Shown here in pieces: positions 8,779-19,276 of a stretch of 59,562 nucleotides of DNA. The stretch spans positions 1 to 59,562 of the forward strand of contig NZ_CAJHAD010000021.1 in assembly GCF_904846285.1 (NCBI RefSeq), given 5' to 3'. Each line of letters starts with the position of its first letter. Position 1 is the first letter of the stretch. Source of the stretch: Psychrobacter immobilis (lineage in GTDB: Bacteria; Pseudomonadota; Gammaproteobacteria; Pseudomonadales; Moraxellaceae). Below the pieces are notes generated by a model. The model ran no database searches and was not told the origin of the DNA. It saw only the letters and a program-made list of their open reading frames with translations. A program made the translations under genes and the position numbers.

Positions 8779-9456
8779 TTAATTACCGGCCATTTTTTCG
8801 GTATCGACCGCGCCTTCTATGGTTACCACTGTTTTTAGCATATCAATCGCTTCACTAATGCTATTACAAACGACCAGACGCTCAAGGTCTTGTTGTTTCA
8901 TAAATCCTTGGTCAGCGGTATATTTTAAATGCTCAATCATACGATCATAAAAACCATTGATATTCAGAATAATCATTGGTTTTTCGTGCTGATATAACTG
9001 ACGCCACGTGGCGATTTCCATGATTTCTTCTAATGTACCAAGCCCACCCGGCAAGGTAATAAAGGCATCGGCATACTCTGCCATCACCGTTTTACGGGTA
9101 TGCATGGTATCGGTCAAATGCAGGCGAGTCAGCTGCTCATGGGCAATCTCGTGCTTCAGCATAAAAGTTGGAATCACACCAACCGCTTGCGCGCCGCCTT
9201 GGATGACCTCATCTGCCACTGCACCCATCAGCCCTATGCTCGCGCCGCCGTAGACCAACCCCATACCATTATCGGCAAGCTCACGTCCGAGCTCACGGGC
9301 TGACTGCTCATAAACCTCATTATTACCCAAACGCGAACCACAATATACCGCTACCAGAGGCATCAACAACGTTGATTTATCTACGGCTTTTTCAATATTG
9401 GTAATGTCTTGACTGGTAATGACTTCATAAGTGTCATTGTTAATTTTCATTTGCAT
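8779..9456 (-). CDS. LOG-family (TIGR00730) nucleotide phosphoribohydrolase
   Basis: A 225-residue Rossmann-fold protein of the LOG family. The signature PGGLGTLEE supplies the catalytic and phosphate-binding residues. The preceding motifs VYCGSRLG and GLVYGGASIGLMG complete the nucleotide site. In plants and bacteria these enzymes cleave nucleoside 5'-monophosphates (cytokinin-type or AMP) to a base and ribose 5-phosphate. About 35 residues precede the core domain, more than in most relatives. The start could be Met1 or Met3. It is monocistronic, facing the flavoprotein gene. The physiological substrate is uncertain. Confidence 0.9.
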   Translation of the reverse strand: MQMKINNDTYEVITSQDITNIEKAVDKSTLLMPLVAVYCGSRLGNNEVYEQSARELGRELADNGMGLVYGGASIGLMGAVADEVIQGGAQAVGVIPTFMLKHEIAHEQLTRLHLTDTMHTRKTVMAEYADAFITLPGGLGTLEEIMEIATWRQLYQHEKPMIILNINGFYDRMIEHLKYTADQGFMKQQDLERLVVCNSISEAIDMLKTVVTIEGAVDTEKMAGN

Positions 9457-9867
9457 ATAGCTTCCTTAGTTTTTATATCGATTGTTTTGATTGTATATCC
9501 AATTTTTAAATACGCAGCTTTTAAATACGTCAGGGTGAAATACCTAGCTATTAAAACATGTTTACTGATGCGTGTTGTTTTGTTGATGTGTGTTGGTTGG
9601 TCAAAAATAAATGCTGATGAATAATATCAGCTAAGATAAAGAGCATAGAACTTGGAAGTCATTTTCGCACACCTTCCCAACTAAGATTTATTTTATCATA
9701 CGCAGTGCTACCACGCGGTTATCACACCGTCATCAGACAGATTAAGCGATTAATCACGCGGCAATGACTACCTGTTAAGCGTGCCATATTGATAAGTTAT
9801 TGCAAACAACTGACTGCTTTGCGCCAATTAAAACCATACAACACTCATAAAAAATCAAGGTTAAACC
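9457..9867. other. Divergent promoter spacer
   Basis: A 411-base spacer between the divergent LOG and alpha/beta hydrolase genes. It should contain both promoters, but no -35/-10 pair stands out. A direct repeat of CACGCGG occurs near 9713 and 9757. I see no gene or structured RNA in it. Confidence 0.4.
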
Positions 9868-10758
9868 ATGGAAAATACGCAACACCAAACGGATACTTAT
9901 TCACTCAGCATCATGACTGATCGCAATCAAGCATTGGCAGCGACTGTCTATCGTCCTAAAAATGAGATGAAAGCAGCGGTCATGATCGCGCCAGCCACCG
10001 GTATCAAACGTCAGTTCTATCATAATTTTGCCACTTACTTAGCAGAAAGTGGCTTTGGTGTCCTAACCTTTGATAATGAAGGTATCGGCGAATCGCTTTC
10101 CTCTGCTTTGGCGAAATGTGATGCTTCTTTAATCAGTTGGGGTCGCCACGACATGCCAGCCGTTCTTGATGCGTTGCAAGATGAATTTTCAGATGTCACT
10201 TATCATTTGATTGGTCATAGCGCTGGCGGTCAGCTGATTGGTTTGATGCCAAATTATAAGGCTATCGCTTCAGTATTTAATGTCGCTTGCTCATCAGGGC
10301 AAATTAAAAATATGGCCATGCCTTATAAGCTTAAAGCGATGGGTTTTATGGATGCCTTTATTCCACTCACTAACTTAACGTTCGGTTATACCCCAGCGGA
10401 TAAAATCGGTATGGGCGAGCCGCTACCACGCGGCGTGGCTCGTCAATGGCGCGAATGGTGTAATGGCGCAGGCTATATCAAGACCGCTTTTGGCAAAAGT
10501 ATCCATACCCATTTTTATGATGAGCTTGACATGCCAGCATTATGGCTCGGCTTTAGCGATGATGAGATTGCCAATAGCAAAAACATGGATGACATGATTC
10601 GTGTCTTTACCAAAATGCCAGTCGAAAAACGCTTTTTTGAACCAAAAGAATTTGGCTTAAATAGTATAGGTCATATGCGCTATTTCAGTAGCAGAACCCA
10701 CGCTAAAGCCCCACAGCTTTGGCAAATGACAGTAGATTGGCTAAATAAGCAGCAATAG
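9868..10758 (+). CDS. Alpha/beta hydrolase (COG4757-like)
   Basis: A 296-residue alpha/beta hydrolase. The oxyanion region is MIAPATGIKRQFY (about residues 39-51), the strand-4 turn is DNEGIGES, and the nucleophile elbow is GHSAGG with Ser118. The cap carries QWREWCN, typical of the COG4757 group of predicted hydrolases. The terminal catalytic histidine is likely the one in IGHMRYF. There is no signal peptide, so the protein is cytosolic. The start is preceded by a weak AAGG. It is monocistronic. The substrate is unknown; it shares the cap motif with the hydrolase at 641 but the two are not close copies. Confidence 0.85.
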   Translation: MENTQHQTDTYSLSIMTDRNQALAATVYRPKNEMKAAVMIAPATGIKRQFYHNFATYLAESGFGVLTFDNEGIGESLSSALAKCDASLISWGRHDMPAVLDALQDEFSDVTYHLIGHSAGGQLIGLMPNYKAIASVFNVACSSGQIKNMAMPYKLKAMGFMDAFIPLTNLTFGYTPADKIGMGEPLPRGVARQWREWCNGAGYIKTAFGKSIHTHFYDELDMPALWLGFSDDEIANSKNMDDMIRVFTKMPVEKRFFEPKEFGLNSIGHMRYFSSRTHAKAPQLWQMTVDWLNKQQ

Positions 10759-10798
10759 TTTCAGATTTTTCAATCCATTTAAGCGTAAATAAGTCTAT

Positions 10799-11488
10799 TC
10801 AGTCTTGCGAACTTCTTGAGATTTCTTCTGCTTTAACACGCTTGGTCAAGGCCGAATAAAGCGACGGCTGCATATTATGGATGTTACCTAGCATCCATTT
10901 TACGTAGCTGATTGGCACATCTTTAATCGGCATGCCCTTATGTTTACCAAAGGGCATTTTGCTCACCGGATTGGCTTTATTGGCGATAGCGTGAGCAGCA
11001 GCAAAATCTGTCGGTGCAATTTCTAAGCGCTCGCAGCACGCCTGATAAAGCAGATAACACATACGTGCATCACCCAGCGCATCATGAGCAGCAATCGTCA
11101 TTCTGCTTGCTTCCCCTTTGCCTAATAACTGCTCGATGCATTTAGATTGACCGTAAGCACTCCACTCTGGAAATGCCACGCGCGCCAGCCGCACCGTACA
11201 TATCAGCTTAGCGGACGGACTCCCAATCACCCGCCAATCAAAGCGTACATTATGCCCTATCAGATACTGCGGCAGCTCAAACGCATCCAGCTCAAAGCGC
11301 TCAAGACCTGCGACATCGTCATCGGTGATACCATGGATTCTAATGACGACTGGCGATATCGAACGGCCACTATTAAAGTATTTCATCCACTCAAATCCCG
11401 TCGCCACATTAATAGTCGCCACTTGAATCGGACGCGGATCACGGCCTTGGTCGGTTTCGGTATCGATAATCAGCGCAGTATCAATCAT
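10799..11488 (-). CDS. exoX: DEDDh 3'-5' exonuclease, ExoX-like
   Basis: A 229-residue exonuclease resembling exodeoxyribonuclease X. The DnaQ-type motif I is IIDTET (Asp9, Glu11), motif II is IGHNVRFDWR, and motif III is AAHDALGDAR with the His that defines the DEDDh subclass. The C-terminal module MPFGKHKG with YVKWML is the small DUF3820-type domain that also ends E. coli ExoX. ExoX degrades DNA 3' to 5' and takes part in mismatch repair and UV repair. The gene is monocistronic and convergent with the upstream hydrolase. The family assignment is firm; the exact symbol is somewhat less so. Confidence 0.85.
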   Translation of the reverse strand: MIDTALIIDTETDQGRDPRPIQVATINVATGFEWMKYFNSGRSISPVVIRIHGITDDDVAGLERFELDAFELPQYLIGHNVRFDWRVIGSPSAKLICTVRLARVAFPEWSAYGQSKCIEQLLGKGEASRMTIAAHDALGDARMCYLLYQACCERLEIAPTDFAAAHAIANKANPVSKMPFGKHKGMPIKDVPISYVKWMLGNIHNMQPSLYSALTKRVKAEEISRSSQD

Positions 11489-11686
11489 AAAGATTTAGCC
11501 ATAGGTAGCAACATTGGTGTTTTACGTGAATTTAAAAGCTATGTAGATTTAAAAACTACGTGATTTTTAAAAACAACGTTATATTTATGGGGATAAAATT
11601 TAAAGATAACAATGGCATACACAGAATAGAGACCTTAACTCTTATACTATCTATCAGCGTTAATTTAAAAAAATAAAGAGATATCG

Positions 11687-12289
11687 ATGCTAGCAGATGG
11701 CAATAACCCGCAGCCAAATTCAAAACCAAAATTTTTACGCCGTATACTAAGCGTATTCATCAAGGCGGTTGTGTTATTAATACTATTATTTGTATTTGAC
11801 AAGCTGTTACCGAGTATCAGTCAGCAAACTCAATCGTTTGTACTGGCAAAATGGCAACATCTCAGTTTATTACAACAAGAATTACCCACAGAAAACAGCC
11901 TTCCCTCGCCATTACCAGAACAGCATCTAGCCGATACGTGGGGCGGCGCCCGCAGCCAAGGTCGCTCTCATGAAGGCATCGATATATTTGCCGCGCGGGG
12001 CACACCGATACAGGCAACGACTCAAGGCATCGTCAGTAAAGTTGGCGAAAATACGTTAGGCGGTCGCGTGGTGTTCATCATTGGACCAGGCGGCGCAGGA
12101 CATTATTATGCGCATCTAGAAGATTATGCCGATATTAGCCCGAACGACTGGGTCAATGCCGGCGATATCATCGGTTATGTCGGCGACAGTGGTAATGCCA
12201 AAGGTACGCCGCCGCACGTCCATTACGGGATTTATATCAATGGCAGCGCGGTCAACCCTTATCCACTTTTGCAAAAACCTGATAGCTAG
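11687..12289 (+). CDS. M23-family (LytM domain) metallopeptidase, membrane anchored
   Basis: A 200-residue protein with a short basic N terminus, one membrane segment (about residues 22-40, [15 protein letters not shown]) and a C-terminal LytM domain. The zinc ligands are visible in [10 protein letters not shown] (HxxxD) and in HVHYG (HxH). It is therefore expected to be active on peptidoglycan cross-links or stems in the periplasm, unlike the degenerate EnvC/NlpD types. An AAAGAG ribosome site precedes the ATG. It stands alone. It probably contributes to cell wall remodelling. Confidence 0.88.
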   Translation: MLADGNNPQPNSKPKFLRRILSVFIKAVVLLILLFVFDKLLPSISQQTQSFVLAKWQHLSLLQQELPTENSLPSPLPEQHLADTWGGARSQGRSHEGIDIFAARGTPIQATTQGIVSKVGENTLGGRVVFIIGPGGAGHYYAHLEDYADISPNDWVNAGDIIGYVGDSGNAKGTPPHVHYGIYINGSAVNPYPLLQKPDS

Positions 12290-12391
12290 CTTTTAAGTTT
12301 TTAGCCTTTAAGACTTTAAGACTTTAGTGTGAAAACTTTAGCTTCTAAAATATTCAGCTTGTAAAAATCAAGATTCTAAAACGTTAAACCT

Positions 12392-12844
12392 TTAAACTTC
12401 CAATATGAAATTTAACGGTCCATCATTGATACTGGACACTTGCATATCAGCGCCAAACTCACCAGTCGCCACATTAGGATGTTGAGTCTTGGCATAATTT
12501 ACCAATTGCTCAAATAATACTTGCGCGGCATCGGGTGCCATCGCTTCGCCAAAGTCAGGACGGCGACCTTTATCGGTTTTCGCCATCAAGGTAAATTGTG
12601 AGACTAATAATAAGCCACCGCCTACTTGCTGGACATCTTTATCCAATTTACCAAACTTAGCAGGGTCATCATCATTATCAAAAATGCGATAAGTGAGGAT
12701 TTTATCAATCATACGCTGCGCACTTTGCAGATTATCATCATGGCCTAAGCCAATATATGCCAATAGGCCATGCTCAATCTTACCAACGCAGTGCTCATCA
12801 ACAGTGACACTCGCACGATGCACCCTTTGTATCAGTGCTCTCAT
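12392..12844 (-). CDS. dtd: D-aminoacyl-tRNA deacylase
   Basis: A 150-residue DTD that removes D-amino acids (and glycine mischarged on tRNA-Ala) from tRNA. It begins MRALIQRV and contains the catalytic SQFTL motif (LVSQFTLMAKTDKGRRP). The cross-subunit Gly-cisPro motif is NDGPLNF rather than the common NDGPVTF, so the last conserved Thr is Asn here. The Gly-Pro pair that gives chiral selectivity is intact. It is divergent from psd. Confidence 0.95.
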   Translation of the reverse strand: MRALIQRVHRASVTVDEHCVGKIEHGLLAYIGLGHDDNLQSAQRMIDKILTYRIFDNDDDPAKFGKLDKDVQQVGGGLLLVSQFTLMAKTDKGRRPDFGEAMAPDAAQVLFEQLVNYAKTQHPNVATGEFGADMQVSSINDGPLNFILEV

Positions 12845-12973
12845 TTACAGCCTTCCTTATTTATAAATAGCTTACAGTTTATGGCCATACAACAATACCC
12901 TGACCATGATAAAATACCGCCATTAACTTGCCTAATTAATTATTACATCAAACCCTATTTTGGTAGCCTCATT

Positions 12974-13810
12974 ATGAATTTATTTGCCACCCTTCAACAA
13001 TTTGTGCCGCAGCAGCAGTTGAGTAAAGTCGCTGGACGTTTGGCCGCCAGCCGCCATCCTTATGTTAAGCGCACCTTTATTCGCAGCTTTGCCAAAGCTT
13101 ACAATGTCAGCTTAGATGAATACGAGCGCCAAAGTTTTAACGCTTATGAAAGCTTTAACGACTTTTTTACCCGTGAGCTAAAAGACGACGCGCGTATCAT
13201 CGATAGCAGCGCAAACGGTATTGTCAGCCCTGCCGATGGCGTTATTTCACAGTTAGGGCAAATCCGCGACCATAAATTGCTGCAAGCCAAAGGTCGTGAC
13301 TATGACGTTGGACAATTACTGGCCAATAGCGAAGATGGTAGCTATTTTGCGGATGGTAGCTTTGCGACTGTATACCTAGCACCGAGCAACTATCACCGCG
13401 TGCATATACCATTTGCTGGTACGTTGACCAAAACCCGTTATGTACCGGGTACGCTATTTTCTGTCAATAATACCACGGCGGCAAACGTGCCTGATTTGTT
13501 TGCCCGTAACGAGCGTTTGGTGTGTTTATTTGATACAGAATATGGCAAAGCGGCAGTTGTGATGGTTGGAGCGATGATTGTCGCTGGTATCGAAACGGTA
13601 GCGACGGGCAAAATCAGCCGCACTGATGATATCCAAGAAGCCGAGCACAATATGAGCTTTGCAAAGGGCGATGAGCTTGGACGCTTTTATTTAGGCTCGA
13701 CCGCGATTGTAATACTACCAAAAGGCGCAAAAGCCGATTGGCAAGAGAACATGCAAGCCAATAGTATGGTACAAATGGGACAGTTATTGGGTGTGGCTAA
13801 CGCTAAATAA
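12974..13810 (+). CDS. psd: Phosphatidylserine decarboxylase proenzyme
   Basis: A 278-residue proenzyme that makes phosphatidylethanolamine at the inner membrane. The LGST motif (FYLGSTAIVI) near the C terminus marks the self-cleavage site whose serine becomes the pyruvoyl group. Other family segments are SPADGVIS and YHRVHIPF. An in-frame start at 12770 would add 68 residues that overlap dtd on the other strand and are not family-like. The ATG at 12974 gives the standard proteobacterial length and N terminus, MNLFATLQQ. A bidirectional terminator follows. Confidence 0.95.
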   Translation: MNLFATLQQFVPQQQLSKVAGRLAASRHPYVKRTFIRSFAKAYNVSLDEYERQSFNAYESFNDFFTRELKDDARIIDSSANGIVSPADGVISQLGQIRDHKLLQAKGRDYDVGQLLANSEDGSYFADGSFATVYLAPSNYHRVHIPFAGTLTKTRYVPGTLFSVNNTTAANVPDLFARNERLVCLFDTEYGKAAVVMVGAMIVAGIETVATGKISRTDDIQEAEHNMSFAKGDELGRFYLGSTAIVILPKGAKADWQENMQANSMVQMGQLLGVANAK

Positions 13811-13835
13811 TCCATCTGTTTAACGATGAAAACAT

Positions 13836-13878
13836 AAGCCCAATTAAGTATGAATCATCATGCTTAATTGGGCTTTTT
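13836..13878. terminator. Bidirectional terminator between psd and the DUF1287 gene
   Basis: The stem AAGCCCAATTAAG / CTTAATTGGGCTT has a 12-base loop and a T-run, and lies between convergent genes. Confidence 0.88.
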
Positions 13879-13927
13879 AATGGGAGTTATGGTTTCGTCG
13901 TAAGATAGCGGCTAATAAGGAAAGTAG

Positions 13928-14533
13928 CTAATAACGAAAGTGCTTGTGTATAGGATAAGCATAAAGGATATTTTCTTCTTGCGTACCGCGGCCGATATTA
14001 TGAATAATCAACGGCGTACCATCAGCAGCTGCTTTGTCTGATACGATACCTATATGCGGCAAGTTACCATTGGGCAAGCGCCACGTTACAATATCTCCGA
14101 CTTGAAAGCTGTCTTTATCAGTGACTGATAACGACTGCCCATGCTGCACAAAAAATACCTCAAGATTGGGCACACGGCGATGATCGATATTTTTATCCGT
14201 TGACTTTAAGCCCCATATTTTCGGATAGGCAGACCAATTTGACTTCATGTCATGATTGACCAACTGCTGCAAATCTACATTTTGCAAACGATAAGCGCGA
14301 ATAATCACATCGGTACAGACGCCGGTCTTTATTGCTACATCGCCACGCGGAAATTCCAGCTTACGGTAAGTAGGGTCATAGCTCACTGTGATACCGATCT
14401 GCTTTTTGGCATCGTGTGCCAATTTATCACCATCGCTGACAGGAGCAAGCGCTTGCGCCATTTGCGCTAATCCCAGCATGCTGACAAAGGCTAGCGATTT
14501 GCACAATGTTTTATAGTTTTTAAATAAGTGCAT
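13928..14533 (-). CDS. DUF1287 domain protein (NlpC/P60-like), exported
   Basis: A 201-residue protein with a signal peptide ending near AQMAQALA (about residue 29). The mature part is the DUF1287 domain, a papain-like NlpC/P60 relative. The candidate catalytic Cys is in TGVCTDVI, and the His is in LPHIGIV, followed by HNIGRGTQEENIL. The family is thought to act on the cell wall or on small peptides in the periplasm; the reaction is not established. It is monocistronic and convergent with psd. Confidence 0.88.
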   Translation of the reverse strand: MHLFKNYKTLCKSLAFVSMLGLAQMAQALAPVSDGDKLAHDAKKQIGITVSYDPTYRKLEFPRGDVAIKTGVCTDVIIRAYRLQNVDLQQLVNHDMKSNWSAYPKIWGLKSTDKNIDHRRVPNLEVFFVQHGQSLSVTDKDSFQVGDIVTWRLPNGNLPHIGIVSDKAAADGTPLIIHNIGRGTQEENILYAYPIHKHFRY

Positions 14534-14675
14534 GTAGCCTCTCTGTTATTACTGACCCCACTGTTCAATATAAAGGCTTTAGACGGCGTCAACCATTGCG
14601 AATCAGTAACGAGGTGACGCGATCAAACGACAACGCTATTAAATGAAAAGTCTAGCAACCAAATTCGGTATCAAT

Positions 14676-15365
14676 TTACTTATCAACCAACCATCCTTGC
14701 TTAGTTGCATAGTCAATCTGTTTTGCTAGCCACTCATGGATACTCGGAAAGCTGTCTTTAATAAAGCCATGTGCGCCAGCTACTTGAGAGCGCGTAACGT
14801 TAGCATCAATCCACGTTTTTCCGTTGGTGTTCAGATTAAGCAAAAACGGTAATAAACGATCAACCACTCTAAGCAGTTGGCTCTCTTTACTATTACCTGT
14901 TTCCTGCTCCTCCCAAACCTCACTTAAATCAGTAATCCCATTACCGCGCTCGCTTTGCAATCGAGCAATACCGGTACGTTCTTCAACGTGTGCATCACCA
15001 CGTGTATCAGCATATAAAAAAGTATCACCCGCATCAATCTCGCCCAAATCATGTATCAATGCCATTTTTAGCAATTTTTCATGATTGATATCCAGTTCAA
15101 ACAACTCAGCGATTGACCAACATGCCATCGCTAAATGCCAAGAATGCTCAGCAGAGTTTTCTAAACGATTCGTACCCGTCACATAGCTACGTCGATTGAC
15201 ACGTTTAAGCGCATCCAGCTCTAGTAAAAAATGCGTCACGTCATCAATATCGATATTTGCAGTAAGCTTTGGATTGGTTAATAGCTTTTGCTTAGTCGAT
15301 GGCATGGTTGTTGATAACGTAGCTTTCGAGGGCATCGATTTTGATGACATGGTTTCTAATGGCAT
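14676..15365 (-). CDS. HD-domain metal-dependent phosphohydrolase (COG1896, YfbR/HDDC2-like)
   Basis: A 229-residue HD-domain protein. The metal-binding residues are in ENSAEHSWH and ALIHDLGE, and a late Asp is in LLRVVDRLLPF. Relatives are 5'-deoxynucleotidases that clean up dNMPs. The first 40 residues are Ser/Thr/Met-rich and look disordered (MPLETMSSKSMPSKATLS), so the true start may lie further in. GAGAAAG upstream offers a weak ribosome site for the first ATG. No operon partner. Confidence 0.82.
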   Translation of the reverse strand: MPLETMSSKSMPSKATLSTTMPSTKQKLLTNPKLTANIDIDDVTHFLLELDALKRVNRRSYVTGTNRLENSAEHSWHLAMACWSIAELFELDINHEKLLKMALIHDLGEIDAGDTFLYADTRGDAHVEERTGIARLQSERGNGITDLSEVWEEQETGNSKESQLLRVVDRLLPFLLNLNTNGKTWIDANVTRSQVAGAHGFIKDSFPSIHEWLAKQIDYATKQGWLVDK

Positions 15366-15622
15366 GGCTTTCTCTAGTTTGAATGGTAAATGGTTAGCGC
15401 TTTGTCTAACTCTAATCTTTATACGAAAGCGCTTATTATAATAGACATTTTCTCACGCTGGTAAGAATGTAAGTTTTTCTAAAGCCATCAATAAAGGCAA
15501 ATATCTAATTTTATATTGTTTAAGATTCGACTAATGCTCATAATAGGGCAACAGGCAATGCATAAGACTATGGACAAGGTTATGCATAAAATAATGGATA
15601 ATAACCTGCACCAGACAAGGAT

Positions 15623-16897
15623 ATGTCGATGCCACTCACCACTGACGCTGCAACGCGTGCCAATTCATTAACTGCGAGTTCAATAATTTCCAAGCAAAAG
15701 CCACCCAATAAATGGCTGATTATCGCCGGCTTCTCTCTTTTACTTGGGGTCAATCAGTTTTTATGGCTGACCTTTGCGACCATCGTAATTAGTACCGAAG
15801 CGCATTTTGGCGTGAATGAGTTTTTTGCCAATTTATTAACGTTGATGTTCCCTATTATTTTTGTGCTACTCGCCATCCACTCTGGCAAGGTACTTGATAA
15901 TATTGGCTATAAAAAAATTGTCAGCTTAGCGGCGTTGCTTATGCTGATAGGCTCAATAATACGCTGGTTAGGCGCTGATCATTATTGGACAGTGTTTGCA
16001 GGGCAATTACTGATCGCCATCGCTCAGCCGTATATTACCAATGCCATTAATCAGGTGACCTCGGATTGGTTTGATAAATCGCAAATCGCCACGGTAACAG
16101 GCGTGATTATGGGTGGGATGTTTTTGGCGACCGCCCTTGGTGCTTTTGCCCCTGCTCCATTAATCGAGGCGTTTGGCTTCTCAGGCATGCTACTTATCAA
16201 TGTCATTATTACGGCGGTGGCAGTAGTAGGATTTTTGTTAGTCGTCGTTGAAAAACCCAAACAACAAGATAGCGCTATCTCACTGCACGAAATCGAATCG
16301 CTATTGAAAAACAAACGGCTCTGGTTTATCTCATTGGCAGTGTTTATTGCGATGGGTTATTTTAATGGGCTGAGTAACTGGATTGCGCCTATTCTTGCGC
16401 CGCGCGGTATTGATGAGGCGACGGCAGGCATAATTACCGCGATGCTGATCGTCGGCGGTATTTTAGGGGCGCTACTGATTCCGCTATTATCTGATTATCT
16501 GCAAAAACGGCGGATATTTTTAATATTGGCAACGCTGGTTGGTGCGAGTGCAACCTATCCTTTACTGTACTTAACGACAGGAACCTCAACATTATTGCTG
16601 AGTTTTGTACTGGGATTTTTCTTGCTAGCAGGTTATCCGCTACTGATTGCCGCCGCTGAAGACACCGTGCACGCCTCACAAGCGGCCAAAGCAGTTGCCA
16701 TGCTGATGATGATGGGCAATCTCGGAGGCGTCATCATGGTGTTGCTGATGCAAGGCGTGAAAGGACTGACTGGCAGTTGGACACCGACTGGTTGGGTACT
16801 GATTATTGCCGTCGCTTTAGCCACCCTTTTAGTGTTAAGAATAAAGGATAAGCCAGCGATTAAAGCTACTGTTAAACCAACTTCAAACGTTGTTTAA
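15623..16897 (+). CDS. Major facilitator superfamily transporter
   Basis: A 424-residue integral membrane protein with 12 predicted helices. The cytoplasmic loop 2-3 has the MFS signature in the form GKVLDNIGYKK. The N-terminal half contains NQFLWLTFA and NAINQVTSDWF, reminiscent of FLVCR-type carriers. The first 30 residues are a polar, Ser/Thr-rich cytoplasmic tail. Two starts three codons apart are possible (15623 or 15629), both served by ACAAGGA. The substrate is unknown, and neighbouring genes do not suggest one. Confidence 0.88.
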   Translation: MSMPLTTDAATRANSLTASSIISKQKPPNKWLIIAGFSLLLGVNQFLWLTFATIVISTEAHFGVNEFFANLLTLMFPIIFVLLAIHSGKVLDNIGYKKIVSLAALLMLIGSIIRWLGADHYWTVFAGQLLIAIAQPYITNAINQVTSDWFDKSQIATVTGVIMGGMFLATALGAFAPAPLIEAFGFSGMLLINVIITAVAVVGFLLVVVEKPKQQDSAISLHEIESLLKNKRLWFISLAVFIAMGYFNGLSNWIAPILAPRGIDEATAGIITAMLIVGGILGALLIPLLSDYLQKRRIFLILATLVGASATYPLLYLTTGTSTLLLSFVLGFFLLAGYPLLIAAAEDTVHASQAAKAVAMLMMMGNLGGVIMVLLMQGVKGLTGSWTPTGWVLIIAVALATLLVLRIKDKPAIKATVKPTSNVV

Positions 16898-17020
16898 GAG
16901 CCTTATTTCAAAGCGAAAAATTTAGTATTTAACAAAGATAGCGGCTAACTATCAAAGCGCTATCTTTTGTTATTAACCATTAAAGAAACGTTTTATTACC
17001 AATCAATCTGCTTAATTGAG

Positions 17021-17596
17021 CTACTTAATCAAATTACTAATGGTTTTAAATGCAGGGTCTTTACTACTGCGGCACAGCTCAAACAGAATGGTTTCAACCG
17101 TGGTAATCACACCTCCAGCGCGGCGGATACGGCGAATCGCTTGCTTTTTATCGTACGGAAAACGCGAGCCAACGGCATCTCCAATAATGACCGGCTGCAT
17201 GCCATTATCGAGTAAATCCAGTGCCGTTTGTAGCACGCAAACATGAGCTTCCACTCCGAATAATAGAACAATGCTTCGATTCTGCTGTGCTAAATGATTC
17301 CATGAATCATCATTGTCGCAGGCACTAAAAGTCACTTTTTCAAAACCTTTGGCATTATCGCCTTCTAATAGCTCACGAATTTCGGGTAAGGTTTCGCCTA
17401 AGCCTTTTTTATATTGCTCATTGAGCATAATAGGGATACCAAGCGCTTGCAGACCTTTGATTAGAGTGACTGTTTTTTTGATGATATTTTCATGGTCATA
17501 AATATGCGGCGTCAAGCGTTCTTGGATATCGATAATCATCGCTTGGGTATTTTCACGGTCAATACGGTAGGTACGATCAGTAATCATGGTGGACAT
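17021..17596 (-). CDS. Isochorismatase-like cysteine hydrolase
   Basis: A 191-residue protein of the isochorismatase superfamily. The catalytic triad can be read as Asp23 (IIDIQE), Lys87 (FEKVTF) and Cys120 (EAHVCVLQT), with the cis-peptide Val-Glu-Ala segment before the Cys. The group includes nicotinamidases and YcaC-type amidohydrolases of unknown substrate. The nicotinamidase metal triad (Asp-x-His-x-His) is absent, so it is unlikely to compete with NadV for nicotinamide. AAGGAG lies 8 bases before the start. Monocistronic. Confidence 0.88.
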   Translation of the reverse strand: MSTMITDRTYRIDRENTQAMIIDIQERLTPHIYDHENIIKKTVTLIKGLQALGIPIMLNEQYKKGLGETLPEIRELLEGDNAKGFEKVTFSACDNDDSWNHLAQQNRSIVLLFGVEAHVCVLQTALDLLDNGMQPVIIGDAVGSRFPYDKKQAIRRIRRAGGVITTVETILFELCRSSKDPAFKTISNLIK

Positions 17597-17782
17597 AGTA
17601 CACTCCTTGTACGGCTAAAGCTGACGGTTCTAAACTTATTTAAAATTGGTATCAGGCTTAAAATTATAATGATTAATTCCTCTCTCATTTAGTCATAGTT
17701 TAGTGAATGCGTCAATGGAGATAAGCGATATAACAACTTATGATGTTTTAATTTTAAAAAACAGGGTAATCCTTAAATGCAA

Positions 17783-17817
17783 AAACCCCTAGCCATCATG
17801 ACTAGGGGTTTTTATTA
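17783..17817 (-). terminator. Terminator downstream of fadBA
   Basis: The hairpin AAAAACCCCTAG / CTAGGGGTTTTT has a T-run on the minus strand, about 40 bases past the fadA stop. Confidence 0.9.
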
Positions 17818-17857
17818 GAACGATAAATTATTTTAAAAAATTGATAATATTACAGGC

Positions 17858-19075
<1,218 letters not shown>

Positions 19076-19276
19076 TTAATGCTATTACCTCGTCAATCTC
19101 GCTTAACGTACAATACGTACCTCTGCGCTCGATTTCCTTGTACTAGCCTTAAATGAAACTAACTATAATCGTACGCTTGCTATTAAATAACCTTGCTACT
19201 AAACAGTAGTGATAAATTAATTTTTCTCAGCCTAAATAGCAAACGTACGGCACTTCATCCTAGTAATGACTGCCTA

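Noticed and set aside
17021..17596. Nicotinamidase competing with NadV
   Set aside because: The isochorismatase-like protein lacks the metal-binding triad of nicotinamidases.
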